Assembly (NCBI RefSeq): GCF_008710745.1
Contig: NZ_VYSA01000002.1
Coordinates: 310,001 to 374,000, forward strand
Reading direction: 5' to 3'
Length of the DNA: 64,000 nucleotides
Origin: Microbacterium rhizomatis
GTDB lineage: Bacteria; Actinomycetota; Actinomycetes; Actinomycetales; Microbacteriaceae
The translations under genes and the position numbers were made by a program. Under the pieces are notes generated by a model. The model saw only the letters and a list, made by a program, of their open reading frames with translations, did not search any database and was not told the origin of the DNA. This document shows positions 27,258-35,668 of this stretch, in pieces (the stretch's first letter is position 1; each line of letters begins with the position of its first letter).

Positions 27258-28033
27258 CCGACGCGGCCACCACATCCACGACGCACACCGGCACGCCGGT
27301 GGTCAAGGCCGACAGCCTGATCGCCGGGTACATCCCGGGCGTCAACATCCTCAACGACTGCACCCTCGAAGCATTCCAGGGCGAGCTCGTGGGAATCATC
27401 GGCCCCAACGGCGCAGGAAAGTCGACCCTCCTGAAAGCCCTCTTCGGCCTGGTGACCGTGACCAGCGGCACCGTCACGCTCGCGGGCGAAGACATCACCA
27501 ACCACAAGGCCAACAGCCTCGTGCGCGCGGGGATCGGCTTCGTGCCGCAGACCAACAACGTGTTCCCGTCGCTCACGATCGAAGAGAACATGCAGATGGG
27601 CATGTACCTCAAGCCCAAGGAGTTCACCAAGCGCGTCTCCGAGATCTGGGAGCTGTTCCCGGTCCTCGGCGAGCGGCGCAGTCAGCGCGCCGGTTCGCTC
27701 TCCGGCGGCGAGCGGCAGTCTGTGGCGATGGCGCGGGCGCTCATGATGAACCCCAAGGTGCTGCTGCTGGATGAACCGAGCGCCGGCCTCTCGCCCGTTC
27801 GACAGGACGAGACCTTCATCCGCACGCGTGAGATCAACAAGACCGGCGTGACGATCATCATGGTCGAGCAGAACGCGCGTCGCTGTCTCCAGATCTGCGA
27901 CCGCGCGTACGTCCTCGACCAGGGCCGGAACGCGTACGAGGGCACGGGCCGCGACCTGGCCAAAGACCCGAAGGTCATCGAGCTGTACCTCGGCACCCTC
28001 GCCACCGACGTGGAGGACGCCGCGGGTCACTGA
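27254..28033 (+). CDS. livF: Branched-chain amino acid ABC transporter ATPase LivF
   Basis: 259 residues. GPNGAGKSTLLKALFGL (Walker A), GFVPQTNNVFPSLTIEENM (Q-loop), GSLSGGERQSVAMARAL (signature), LLLDEPSAGLSP (Walker B) and IIMVEQNARRCL (H-loop, with Gln-Asn as in LivF) are intact. It starts inside the livG stop and is last in the operon; a 16-bp hairpin terminator follows 10 bp after the stop. The matching binding protein is on the opposite strand at 28264-29598. Confidence 0.93.
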   Translation: MTDAATTSTTHTGTPVVKADSLIAGYIPGVNILNDCTLEAFQGELVGIIGPNGAGKSTLLKALFGLVTVTSGTVTLAGEDITNHKANSLVRAGIGFVPQTNNVFPSLTIEENMQMGMYLKPKEFTKRVSEIWELFPVLGERRSQRAGSLSGGERQSVAMARALMMNPKVLLLDEPSAGLSPVRQDETFIRTREINKTGVTIIMVEQNARRCLQICDRAYVLDQGRNAYEGTGRDLAKDPKVIELYLGTLATDVEDAAGH

Positions 28034-28043
28034 CCCTGAACGG

Positions 28044-28080
28044 CGGAGGGGGCGGATGCTGTCGGCATCCGCCCCCTCCG
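28044..28080. terminator. Hairpin terminator after livF
   Basis: A perfect 16-bp stem, arms 28044-28059 and 28065-28080, with a 5-nt loop; it is symmetrical, so it could stop transcription from both sides. Each arm contains GGATGC/GCATCC. Confidence 0.85.
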
Positions 28081-28106
28081 TCGTCTCCGGGTTCCCCGCG
28101 CGGCGT

Positions 28107-28188
28107 ACATCCGGGAGGACCGATGGTGCCGCTGTGCGGTCCTGAGGCCCCCTGAGCCCTTCCCCATCCCTCCCGTCCTCCCGGATGT
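28107..28188. repeat. Single-copy inverted repeat between convergent livF and the binding-protein gene
   Basis: ACATCCGGGAGGAC (28107-28120) and its exact complement (28175-28188) enclose 54 bp. The design resembles family 1 elements, but the arm sequence is different and no second copy was seen here. Confidence 0.65.
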
Positions 28189-28218
28189 GCGTCCCCGCCA
28201 CGGAGCCCGGGCACGAAA

Positions 28219-28248
28219 GAGGGGCGGATGCCGAAGCACCCGCCCCTC
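28219..28248 (-). terminator. Hairpin terminator of the binding-protein gene
   Basis: Nine-bp stem GAGGGGCGG/CCGCCCCTC (28219-28227 and 28240-28248) with a 12-nt loop, 16 bp beyond the stop codon of the reverse-strand gene. Confidence 0.6.
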
Positions 28249-28263
28249 CGTCGTTCAGATCAG

Positions 28264-29598
28264 TTACTCAGCGGAACCCTGAACCGACTTCTGGAAGACC
28301 GGCACGTTGTTCGCGTCGTACTTGTAGATGCCGATGTAGGCGCTGGACGGGTCGTTCTGGTCGTTGAACGGGCCGATGCCCGCCTTTCCGACGTACGAGA
28401 TGTCCTTGCCTGCCTTGATCAGCGCAAGGCACGCGGCGAAGTCGGTGCACTTCTCGCCGTTCGTGTCGCCCGAGACCGCGGCGAGGTTCGCCTGGATCGT
28501 CGGACCGTCCGTGCCCTTGCCCTTCTCGGCGGCCAGCGCCGCCAGGACGATGGCGTCGTACGACTCGGGAGCGTACGAGAAGTCCTTCAGATCAGCGTTG
28601 GCGGACGTCTTGTAGAAGTCGATCAGCGCCTGGCGGAAGGTGGGGTCGGGCTGCGCACCGGGGATCGTGCCCTGCGAGTTCGTCAGGGTGCCGGCGGCGA
28701 AGTCCTTGCTGTAGTCAGCCGTGTTGCCGTCGACCATGTAGACCTTCGACATGTCCCAGCCCTGCGCCTGCAGCTCGGGAACGATCTGCTTGGTCTCGTC
28801 GAACGCGAGGATGACGATCGCGTCGGGCTTGGCTGCGATGGCGGCCGAGACCTCGGACGAGAACGTCTTCTGGCCGGGGGCGAACTCCTGGCCCTGCCCC
28901 TTGGCGCCGTAGACGACCTTGCCGCCCGCGTCCGTGATCGTCTTCTCCGCGACATCGCGCAGGCCGGTGCCGTACGCGTCGTTGAAGACGATGAACGCGA
29001 CGTTCGAGACGCCGTCGCCGACGATCAGGTTGCCGAGAGCCGAACCCTGCACCGTGTCCGGCGGTGCGGTCCGGAAGTAGTAGCTGGAGTAGCCGCTGAG
29101 CGCGGTCGCCGTGTTGGCCGGCGAGATCTGCACCTTGCACTTGGAGGTGATCGTGTCGACGAAGTTCAGCGTGACGCTGGACGATTCGGCGCCGAGCACG
29201 ACCTGCGCGTCAGAGCTGGCGATCTGGGCCGCCGAAGCGGTCGAGATCGACAGGTCGCTCGAAGCGCCCGAGTCGGTGATCGGTGCGACGACGATCGGCT
29301 GGCTGAGCACGCCGCCCGCGGCGTTGATGTCCTGCACGGCAAGGCCGTAGCCTGCCTCGGCGGGCGGGTTCAGGTACGCGAGCGAGCCGGTCTGCGGGAG
29401 GATCGTCGCGACCGTGAGGGGTCCGGTGCCGACCGTTCCGGGCTTGCACGCGGCGGCGGGATCGGCTTGTGCCGGGGCCGTCGAGCTTGCACTGCCGCTG
29501 CTGGTCGGAGTGCTCGAGCTCGAGCATCCTGCCAGCACGAGAGTTGCGGCGCCCACGAGGGCTGCCGCCGCCACGAGGGCTTTCTTGGGATGAACCAT
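28264..29598 (-). CDS. Branched-chain amino acid ABC transporter substrate-binding lipoprotein
   Basis: 444 residues. The lipoprotein signal has the lipobox VLAGC (Cys about 24) followed by a Ser/Thr-rich linker. The Peripla_BP_6 fold is evident: VATILPQTGSLAYLNPPAEAG, VQDINAAGGVLSQPIVV, VVLGAESSSVTL, YYFRTAPPDTVQGSALGNLI, and DAYGTGLRDVAEKTI. Two extra Cys pairs are visible, near ACKPG/SKCKV and EKCTDFAACL. ATG 29598 is chosen for AAAGGA 8-9 nt upstream. It faces livHMGF convergently, so its level is set by a separate promoter. Confidence 0.92.
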   Translation of the reverse strand: MVHPKKALVAAAALVGAATLVLAGCSSSSTPTSSGSASSTAPAQADPAAACKPGTVGTGPLTVATILPQTGSLAYLNPPAEAGYGLAVQDINAAGGVLSQPIVVAPITDSGASSDLSISTASAAQIASSDAQVVLGAESSSVTLNFVDTITSKCKVQISPANTATALSGYSSYYFRTAPPDTVQGSALGNLIVGDGVSNVAFIVFNDAYGTGLRDVAEKTITDAGGKVVYGAKGQGQEFAPGQKTFSSEVSAAIAAKPDAIVILAFDETKQIVPELQAQGWDMSKVYMVDGNTADYSKDFAAGTLTNSQGTIPGAQPDPTFRQALIDFYKTSANADLKDFSYAPESYDAIVLAALAAEKGKGTDGPTIQANLAAVSGDTNGEKCTDFAACLALIKAGKDISYVGKAGIGPFNDQNDPSSAYIGIYKYDANNVPVFQKSVQGSAE

Positions 29599-29681
29599 GT
29601 GGCTCTGTCCTTTCGGGTGAGTGCGCGGCGTGCAGGAACCACTTCCCCTCGTCCGCTTGCGCGCCAAGCTATCCCGCATGT

Positions 29682-29699
29682 GTCACAAACATGTTTCAC
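29682..29699. promoter_or_regulatory. Palindrome upstream of the binding-protein gene
   Basis: AAACATGTTT (29687-29696) is a perfect 10-bp palindrome inside GTCACAAACATGTTTCAC, 84 bp before ATG 29598. It lies in the most AT-rich part of this spacer, which suggests a regulator site. The regulator is unknown. Confidence 0.4.
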
Positions 29700-29795
29700 T
29701 CGGGCAATCGTTCACGATCTGCGACGAAATCGTTATGAAGGAGGAATCTCGCAGACCGGGATGCTGCTGCCCGGCGCAGCACGGGGCGAGATCGT

Positions 29796-30740
29796 TCAGG
29801 TCAGTTCGGCGACGTCCGACGCATCGGTCCTTGTGCGCGGGCGGCGCGATGCCGACAGCGAGTCGACGGTCAGCAGCACGAGGGCGAGCCACACGAGCCC
29901 GAACCCGACCCAGCGTTCGGGCGACATCGGCTCACCGAGCAGCCACGCGCCGATGACGAACTGCATGATGGGCGTCACGAACTGCAGCAGTCCCATGACG
30001 GAGAGCGGCACGCGTCGCGCGCCCGAGGCGAACAGCAGCAGGGGCACCGCGGTGATGACTCCGGCGCCGAGAAGGAGCACGATGTGCCACGGACCCTCCG
30101 AGAACGCCGTGATCCCGCCGATCGAGGAGACCACGACCAGCGTCAGGACCGCGACGGGCATCAGCCACATGGTCTCGAGGGTCAGGCCGCTGACCGCGTC
30201 CACGGAGGGTCCGATGGTCTTCTTGACGAGTCCGTACGTGCCGAACGACAGGGCGAGGGCGATCGCGATCCACGGGAAGGTGCCGTAGCCGACCACGATC
30301 ACCCCGACCGCGATCGCCGCGATCCCGATCGCGACCCATTGCAGGGTCCGCAGTCGCTCGCGGAGCAGGAGGACGCCAAGGAGCACGGTCACGATCGGGT
30401 TGACGAAGTACCCGAGGCTCGTCTCGATCACATGCCCCGACAGGGCCGCGAGCACGAAGACCTGCCAGTTGATGTAGATCAGGACCCCGGCGAGCGCGGT
30501 GAGTCCGAGCAGGCGCGGCTGGCGCATGATTCGCCCGAGGGCCACCCAGCCGCGGGTCACCGTCAGCAGCAGCGCGCAGAAGACGAGGGAGAGGAGCACG
30601 CGCCACGCGACGAGCTCGAACGGCCCGATCGGTGCGAGTGCGAGGAAGTAGAGGGGCAGGAAGCCCCAGAGAACGTATGCCAGGAGGGCGTAGGCGCCGC
30701 CGAGAGTCCTCTCCCGAGCGGGAGCGGTGTCGACGGTCAC
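29796..30740 (-). CDS. rarD: EamA-family transporter RarD
   Basis: 314 residues with ten predicted helices in two EamA repeats. RarD hallmarks: GGAYALLAYVLWGFLPLYF, ELVAWRVLLSLVF, LIYINWQVFVLAALSGHVIETSLGYFVNP, and GLLQFVTPIMQFVIG. The substrate is not established; relatives include chloramphenicol-sensitivity proteins. GTG 30740 follows a TAGTGT box by 6 nt, so a leaderless start is likely. It is oriented like groES but has its own promoter. Confidence 0.9.
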   Translation of the reverse strand: MTVDTAPARERTLGGAYALLAYVLWGFLPLYFLALAPIGPFELVAWRVLLSLVFCALLLTVTRGWVALGRIMRQPRLLGLTALAGVLIYINWQVFVLAALSGHVIETSLGYFVNPIVTVLLGVLLLRERLRTLQWVAIGIAAIAVGVIVVGYGTFPWIAIALALSFGTYGLVKKTIGPSVDAVSGLTLETMWLMPVAVLTLVVVSSIGGITAFSEGPWHIVLLLGAGVITAVPLLLFASGARRVPLSVMGLLQFVTPIMQFVIGAWLLGEPMSPERWVGFGLVWLALVLLTVDSLSASRRPRTRTDASDVAELT

Positions 30741-30854
30741 TCTTCCACACTAGGGCGGACCGACGGCTGCGAGCCCGTCCGGAGAGAGGCCGGACGTCGG
30801 GTCTCTGCCGAAGGTCGCTCGATTCCCGCCAGCGGGCGGCAGGCCGCCGAACGA

Positions 30855-30890
30855 AGAAGGACCCGGATGCCGCAGCATCCGGGTCCTTCT
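30855..30890 (-). terminator. Hairpin terminator after groES
   Basis: Perfect 16-bp stem (30855-30870 and 30875-30890) with a CGCA loop, followed on the reverse strand by TTCGTT. It starts 19 bp past the groES stop. Arms contain GGATGC/GCATCC. Confidence 0.85.
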
Positions 30891-30909
30891 GTCTACGGGT
30901 TATCGCGGG

Positions 30910-31218
30910 TCAGCGCACAACCACGGCGAGCACGTCGCGAGCGGAGAGCACGAGGAACTCGTCGGCGCCGAACTTGACCTCGGTTCCGCCGTACTTGCTG
31001 TAGATCACACGGTCGCCGACCGCGACGTCGAGCGGAACGCGGTTGCCGTTGTCGTCGATGCGACCGGGGCCGACCGCCACGACCTCGCCCTCCTGGGGCT
31101 TCTCCTTGGCGGTGTCGGGGATGACCAGACCGCTGGAGGTGGTCTGCTCAGCCTCGACCTGACGGATGACGATGCGGTCCTCGAGCGGCTTGATGGAAAC
31201 CTGAGTGGAAACCGTCAC
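30910..31218 (-). CDS. groES: Co-chaperonin GroES
   Basis: 102 residues, full length. [29 protein letters not shown] includes the mobile loop that contacts Gro[31 protein letters not shown] and the final [10 protein letters not shown] are conserved. It caps the GroEL ring for assisted folding. No groEL gene is adjacent, which is common in Actinobacteria. Two CIRCE operators and a clear promoter upstream indicate HrcA control and heat-shock induction. Confidence 0.97.
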   Translation of the reverse strand: MTVSTQVSIKPLEDRIVIRQVEAEQTTSSGLVIPDTAKEKPQEGEVVAVGPGRIDDNGNRVPLDVAVGDRVIYSKYGGTEVKFGADEFLVLSARDVLAVVVR

Positions 31219-31259
31219 GGTCTACCTCTGCTTTCTTGAGATCTTGACACGAAGTCTGA

Positions 31260-31286
31260 TTAGCACCCACTGCATGAGAGTGCTAA
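31260..31286. promoter_or_regulatory. CIRCE operator 1 (groES-proximal)
   Basis: TTAGCACCC-N9-GAGTGCTAA, one mismatch from the CIRCE consensus TTAGCACTC-N9-GAGTGCTAA bound by HrcA. It lies in the untranslated leader, 42 bp before the groES start. Confidence 0.92.
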
Positions 31287-31290
31287 CGCC

Positions 31291-31319
31291 AGTGTAGGCA
31301 AGTGCTGGCACTCGTGCAA
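31291..31319 (-). promoter_or_regulatory. groES promoter
   Basis: On the reverse strand: -35 TTGCAC (31319-31314), 17-bp spacer, -10 TACACT (31296-31291). The -35 lies inside CIRCE 2, and CIRCE 1 is at the expected transcription start, so HrcA would cover both sides of the polymerase site. Confidence 0.75.
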
Positions 31320-31331
31320 CGCGAGTGCCAA
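31305..31331. promoter_or_regulatory. CIRCE operator 2 (distal)
   Basis: Reading the reverse strand, TTGGCACTC-N9-GAGTGCCAG, a CIRCE variant with matching changes in both half-sites (GGCACTC/GAGTGCC). Its centre is 45 bp from that of CIRCE 1. Confidence 0.8.
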
Positions 31332-31433
31332 TTCACTGTCATGTTCGGCTGTGGTGTTCGGCCGTCATTTCGGCTCCGCTCTCGCCCGGCGGCGGCCTCG
31401 TTCCCCCGGGCGCAACGCGCATAGGCTGGCGGG

Positions 31434-32636
31434 ATGGACCTCGAAGAGTTCGCAGCGCTGCTGACCCCCGAGGGACTCCGACTGCTGGACGCCTTGCCCC
31501 CCGTGGAATCCGCCGCCGATGTCACACGGGCCGTCTCGCGGTTGCGCGCGGCCGGCCACCCGCCCGCCCTGGTCTCGGCCGTCGTGGGGCAGGCGCGGCT
31601 GCGCGTGCGTGCGCGCGTCAAGTTCGGCGAGTTCGCCGAGCGGATGCTGTTCACCCGCGCGGGGCTCGAACAGGCCACCCGCCTCTCGGTGGCGGCGCGC
31701 CACGCAGCGCGGTTCCGTGATGCCGGCATCACGACCGTCGCCGACCTGGGGTGCGGCATCGGCGGCGACGCGCTCGGCTTCGCCGGGCTCGGCCTGCGCG
31801 TCGAAGCGGTCGACGCCGACGAGGTCACTGCGGCGATCGCCGCGTACAACCTGGCTCCGTTCGGCGACGCGGTGACGGTGAAGCAGGGGCGTGCGGAGGA
31901 GGCCGAGGCGACCGCATCCGCCGCGTCACGCGGTATCTGGCTCGACCCGGCTCGGCGTACGGCCGGTCACTCCGAGACCACGCGGCTCCGCGCCGAGGAC
32001 TACACGCCGTCGCTCGAGTGGGCATTCGCGCTCGCGGCGCGGGTGCCGACCGGGATCAAGCTCGGGCCGGGATTCGATCGCGGAGCGATTCCCGACGGCG
32101 TCGAGGCTCAGTGGGTGAGCGCCGACGGATCGACGATCGAACTCGTGCTGTGGTCGGGGGCGCTGGCCAGACCAGGGGTGGGTCGCGCGGCGCTCGTGAC
32201 CCGTGGTGATCGCTCGTGGGAGCTGACGAGCGCAGCGGATGCCCTCGACGAGCCGGTGCGCGCGCTCGGCGCGTTCGTGCACGAGCCCGACGGCGCGGTC
32301 ATCCGGGCTCGCCTGATCGGCGACGTCGCGCGGGCGCTGGGAGCCGGAATGCTCGCGCCGGGCATCGCCTACCTGACCGGCGATGAGGCCCTCACGAGCC
32401 CGTTCGTCTCATCGTTCCGGGTGCGCGAGGTGCTGCCCGCCGACACGAAGGCGCTCGGCGCCACGCTGCGGGAGCGCGGAATCGGCATCCTCGAGATCAA
32501 GAAGCGCGGAGTGGATATCGACCCCGCCGCGCTCCGCAAGACGCTCAAGCTGCGCGGTGACGCGTCGGCGACCCTCCTCCTCACGCGCGTCGGTGGCACG
32601 CGTACGGCGATCCTCGCCGACCGAATCGCGGCGTGA
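31434..32636 (+). CDS. THUMP-like class I SAM-dependent methyltransferase
   Basis: 400 residues. A helical N-terminal region (1-90) precedes a Rossmann methyltransferase core: VADLGCGIGGDALGFAGLGLRVEAVDADE (SAM motif I and acidic end of strand 2), then GIWLDPARRTAGH in the DPPR-like motif IV position. A C-terminal THUMP-like domain (about 300-400, with GIGILEIKKRGVDIDPAALRKTLKLRG) is characteristic of this actinobacterial family. An RNA substrate is plausible, unproven. ATG 31434 follows a TAGGCT box by 6 nt. Confidence 0.83.
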   Translation: MDLEEFAALLTPEGLRLLDALPPVESAADVTRAVSRLRAAGHPPALVSAVVGQARLRVRARVKFGEFAERMLFTRAGLEQATRLSVAARHAARFRDAGITTVADLGCGIGGDALGFAGLGLRVEAVDADEVTAAIAAYNLAPFGDAVTVKQGRAEEAEATASAASRGIWLDPARRTAGHSETTRLRAEDYTPSLEWAFALAARVPTGIKLGPGFDRGAIPDGVEAQWVSADGSTIELVLWSGALARPGVGRAALVTRGDRSWELTSAADALDEPVRALGAFVHEPDGAVIRARLIGDVARALGAGMLAPGIAYLTGDEALTSPFVSSFRVREVLPADTKALGATLRERGIGILEIKKRGVDIDPAALRKTLKLRGDASATLLLTRVGGTRTAILADRIAA

Positions 32637-32649
32637 CCGCGATACCCGC

Positions 32650-32686
32650 GGTGATCGAGCAGCGAGCTTGCGAGCGTATCGAGATC
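32650..32686. repeat. Dispersed repeat, family 3 copy a
   Basis: Begins GGTGATCGAGCAGCGAGC and ends GCGAGCGTATCGAGATC. Located between two convergent stop codons, overlapping the last 2 bases of the reverse-strand gene. Related copies are at 46159, 57161 and 58847. Confidence 0.8.
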
Positions 32687-33188
32687 AGCCCGCCTGCAGC
32701 TGGATCGCGGCCCAGACCAGCCAGCCGGCGCTGTACAGCACCGAGACGCTCCCGAGCACGACCGCCCAGATCGCGACGGCGCGGCTCTCGACGGGGCGGC
32801 GGAGCGACACGATCCCTGCGATCACCCCCATGACGCCAACCGGAAAGCCCCAGCCGACGAAGAGAGACGTGATCAGGGCGACGATCGAGCAGGCCAGCGC
32901 CCAGCCGGCGATCCCACGGTAGAGGCGCGGTGGCTCGACAGTCTCCCATTCCTCCTGCTCGTCGGGGTCGACGTGCGCCTGCTCGGCCACTCCGACCGGG
33001 GCGGTGAAGAGCCGCGAGAAGCCGCCTCGGTGCTCACCGGGGAGCACCGAGGTCTGGGCGGCCGCTTCGACGTCGGCGCTCGGGCTGTCCAGCAGCGGAG
33101 GATCGAGGCGGGGCGCGGGGCTGAGATCCCGACGGAGGCGAGGCGGTGGGCCCGGCTCTGCGGCCGGCACGCCGTCGGGGTCGTTCAT
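32685..33188 (-). CDS. DUF4190-type membrane protein
   Basis: 167 residues. A Pro-rich acidic cytoplasmic half (1-90) is followed by two or three helices: [41 protein letters not shown] in outline, then [24 protein letters not shown]. The GWALACSI and [11 protein letters not shown] pieces match DUF4190, a small membrane domain without known function. ATG 33188 overlaps the tsaD stop (ATGA), so it ends the tsaB-rimI-tsaD transcript. Confidence 0.75.
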   Translation of the reverse strand: MNDPDGVPAAEPGPPPRLRRDLSPAPRLDPPLLDSPSADVEAAAQTSVLPGEHRGGFSRLFTAPVGVAEQAHVDPDEQEEWETVEPPRLYRGIAGWALACSIVALITSLFVGWGFPVGVMGVIAGIVSLRRPVESRAVAIWAVVLGSVSVLYSAGWLVWAAIQLQAG

Positions 33189-34270
33189 CGGCCCCCTCCC
33201 GCGTCGAGGTCTTCGGCCACCTGGATCTCGGTGACAGGCAGCGTCGAGTCCGCGCCGAACCCCAGCGTCGACGCCGGACGACCCGACCGGATGAGCTCGG
33301 CCGCGAGCCCCGCGATCATCGCCCCGTTGTCGGTGCACAGCGACAGCGGGGGGATCCGGAGGGCGACGCCCGCAGCATCCGCTCGCAGCGTCGCGACCTC
33401 GCGAAGACGCCGGTTGGCGATGACGCCCCCGCCGAGCAGCAGGCGCGGCACATCGAAGCGGGCGCACGCGTCGAGGGCCTTCGTGATGAGCACATCGACG
33501 ACCGCCTCGCGGAAGCTCGCCGCGACGTCGGCGACCGGGACCTCGACCCCCGCGGCCTGCTGCTGCTCGGTGAATCTGGCGACGGCGGTCTTGAGCCCCG
33601 AGAACGAGAAGTCGTAGCGGTGCTTGTCCATGTCGGACGCGCGCGAAAGGCCTCGCGGGAACGGGATGGCCGTGGGGTCGCCGTCACGAGCCGCCCGATC
33701 GATCTCGGGACCTCCCGGGTAGGGAAGCCCCAGCAGACGCGCGACCTTGTCGAACGCCTCGCCTGCGGCGTCGTCCACGGTCTCGCCGAGCAGTTCGACG
33801 TCGGTCGTCAGGTCGCGGACCAGCAGCAGCGAGGTGTGCCCCCCGCTCACGAGCAGCGCGACGGTGGGGTACTCGATCGGGGGTGCGTCGGCGTCGAGGA
33901 TGTCGGCGGCGATGTGCCCGACGAGGTGGTTGACCGCGTACAGCGGCCGGTCGAGCGAGACGGCGAGCGCTTTGGCCGCCCCGATGCCGACCATGAGGGC
34001 ACCGGCGAGGCCGGGCCCGCTCGTCACCGCGACCGCATCGAGCTCGTCGAGCGAGACGGATGCCTCGGCGAGCGCCGCCGCGATCGCCGGCTGCAGCGCC
34101 TCGAGGTGGGCGCGGGCGGCGACCTCGGGCACGACTCCGCCGTAGCGGGCGTGCTCCTCCATGCTGCTGGCGATCGTGTTGCTCAAGAGCGTCCGGCCGC
34201 GGACGATCCCGATCCCGGTTTCATCGCAGCTCGTCTCGATGCCGAGCACGAGGGGTTCGTCGCGGTTCAC
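33185..34270 (-). CDS. tsaD: tRNA N6-adenosine threonylcarbamoyltransferase TsaD
   Basis: 361 residues of the ASKHA family; it transfers the threonylcarbamoyl group to A37 of tRNAs decoding ANN codons, together with TsaB and TsaE. Seen: [12 protein letters not shown], metal-binding [52 protein letters not shown], and [14 protein letters not shown] 34270 gives the usual 4-nt overlap with rimI; GTG 34276 would add two residues. All three t6A partner genes tsaB, tsaD and tsaE lie within 4 kb. Confidence 0.95.
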   Translation of the reverse strand: MNRDEPLVLGIETSCDETGIGIVRGRTLLSNTIASSMEEHARYGGVVPEVAARAHLEALQPAIAAALAEASVSLDELDAVAVTSGPGLAGALMVGIGAAKALAVSLDRPLYAVNHLVGHIAADILDADAPPIEYPTVALLVSGGHTSLLLVRDLTTDVELLGETVDDAAGEAFDKVARLLGLPYPGGPEIDRAARDGDPTAIPFPRGLSRASDMDKHRYDFSFSGLKTAVARFTEQQQAAGVEVPVADVAASFREAVVDVLITKALDACARFDVPRLLLGGGVIANRRLREVATLRADAAGVALRIPPLSLCTDNGAMIAGLAAELIRSGRPASTLGFGADSTLPVTEIQVAEDLDAGGGR

Positions 34271-34857
34271 GTGCACGCTCCCGCGTCGGACTTGGGCCGG
34301 TCACCGTCCGCCGGCGTCGAAGCGCCGGGAGATTCGGGCGCTTCCGCCCTCTCAGCGCCGGTGTCGTTCAGAGTGGTCTCGGCCGTGCGACCGGCCCGGG
34401 CGTGCACCCAGACGCGGACGTCGAGCTGCATGACGATCGCATCGACGTCATCGGGCTGGTAGTAGTGGGGCCGCCGCCCGATCTCGGCGAATCCCTCCGA
34501 CGCATACAGCGCCTCGGCCACGGGATTGTCGGCGCGCACCTCGAGGAACACCTGCTTCACCGCGCGCTCTGCCGCCTCCGCGAGCAGCGCGGTCAGCAGG
34601 GCACGGCCTCGGCCGCGGCCCCTGGATGCCTCGGCGATCGCGATCGTCTGCACGTCGGCGTCGGACGACCCGCGCGGTGCACGGAGCCCGGCATACCCCA
34701 CGACAGTTCCGGCCGACTCATCGACGACGTACCAGCCGTGCGGCGACGACAGCTCTTCGCGCATCATCGCGTCCGACCAGGCGTCGGTCGGGAACGAGGC
34801 CCGCTCGAGCGTCATGATCGCCCCGAGGTCGGCAGTCGTTGCCCTCCGGATGCTCAC
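34267..34857 (-). CDS. rimI: GNAT acetyltransferase, RimI-type
   Basis: 196 residues. The GNAT core (1-145) shows VGYAGLRAP, the acetyl-CoA loop [46 protein letters not shown] and a Tyr pair typical of RimI, which acetylates ribosomal protein bS18 N-termini. The C-terminal tail (about 155-196, rich in Glu, Pro, Ala) is an unusual extension without similarity. GTG 34857 overlaps the tsaB stop. Confidence 0.87.
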   Translation of the reverse strand: MSIRRATTADLGAIMTLERASFPTDAWSDAMMREELSSPHGWYVVDESAGTVVGYAGLRAPRGSSDADVQTIAIAEASRGRGRGRALLTALLAEAAERAVKQVFLEVRADNPVAEALYASEGFAEIGRRPHYYQPDDVDAIVMQLDVRVWVHARAGRTAETTLNDTGAERAEAPESPGASTPADGDRPKSDAGACT

Positions 34858-35558
34858 GGTGTGACCCGCTTCGGCCCCGCCGACACCGTCACGTCCGGCG
34901 AGCGCAGGTACAGGGCGTCGTCGGGTCCGATCGTGCGGCCGGCCCCGAGCGCACGGGATGCGGCGAGCCCCAGCATCGCCGCGGGAACCGCCGCGGCATC
35001 GTGGCGCCGGGCGCCGAGGGCCGCGAGCCGCTCGTCGAGAGCATCGCGGGCGATGAGCTCAGGGCCGGCAGAGCGGATCGGCAGCCCGTCGTCGTCGATG
35101 CCGTCGTAGACGGAGTACGCGAACTCGCGGCGTCGCGCATCGGTGACGACCGCGAAACGCGGGGTCTCAGCATCCGTCAGCGCGTCGGCGAGGAAGACCT
35201 CGAGGGCGATCGCGTCATGGCTCACGACCGGCACGACGGGCACCCCCCGGCCCTGGGCGAAGGTGCGGGCGGCGGCGATCCCGACCCGCAGGCCGGTGAA
35301 CGGCCCGGGCCCCATGCCCGCGGCGACATGGGCGATGCCGGCCGCCGTGAGGGATGCTTCCGCCAGCGCCCGCACGAGCAATCCGCCGATCACCTCGGCA
35401 TGGCCGAGCGGATTCGGGCTCGCGGCGACCGACAGGACGACTCCGTCGGACTCGACGATCGACACCGCGGTTCCGACCGACGTGTCGATGCTCAGGATCG
35501 CGGATGCCGGGCGCGCAGAGCCTGCGGGCGGGTTCGCGGATGCCGGGCTGAGACTCAC
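34854..35558 (-). CDS. tsaB: TsaB, t6A modification scaffold protein
   Basis: 234 residues. The ASKHA N-terminal lobe is clear: ILSIDTSVGTAVSIVESDG, LGHAEVIGGLLVRAL, MGPGPFTGLRVGIAAARTFAQGRGVPV. It lacks the metal site of TsaD and serves as its partner. GTG 35558 is chosen because TACCCT lies 6 nt upstream, and the 12 codons between it and the conserved core carry no motif. It heads tsaB-rimI-tsaD-DUF4190, each joined by 4-nt overlaps. Confidence 0.9.
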   Translation of the reverse strand: MSLSPASANPPAGSARPASAILSIDTSVGTAVSIVESDGVVLSVAASPNPLGHAEVIGGLLVRALAEASLTAAGIAHVAAGMGPGPFTGLRVGIAAARTFAQGRGVPVVPVVSHDAIALEVFLADALTDAETPRFAVVTDARRREFAYSVYDGIDDDGLPIRSAGPELIARDALDERLAALGARRHDAAAVPAAMLGLAASRALGAGRTIGPDDALYLRSPDVTVSAGPKRVTP

Positions 35559-35668
35559 CCTCCCAGGGTAGTCGCGCTCCACAGCGCTTCCTCGACCTCC
35601 CGCATCCCCGACGCGCAGGCGAACTCCCGCGAGCCAAACCGCTGTGCCGTCCGCGCCGAACAACAGAC

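Noticed and set aside
32640..32690. tRNA-like or attachment site between convergent genes
   Set aside because: No cloverleaf; the sequence is explained by dispersed repeat family 3.
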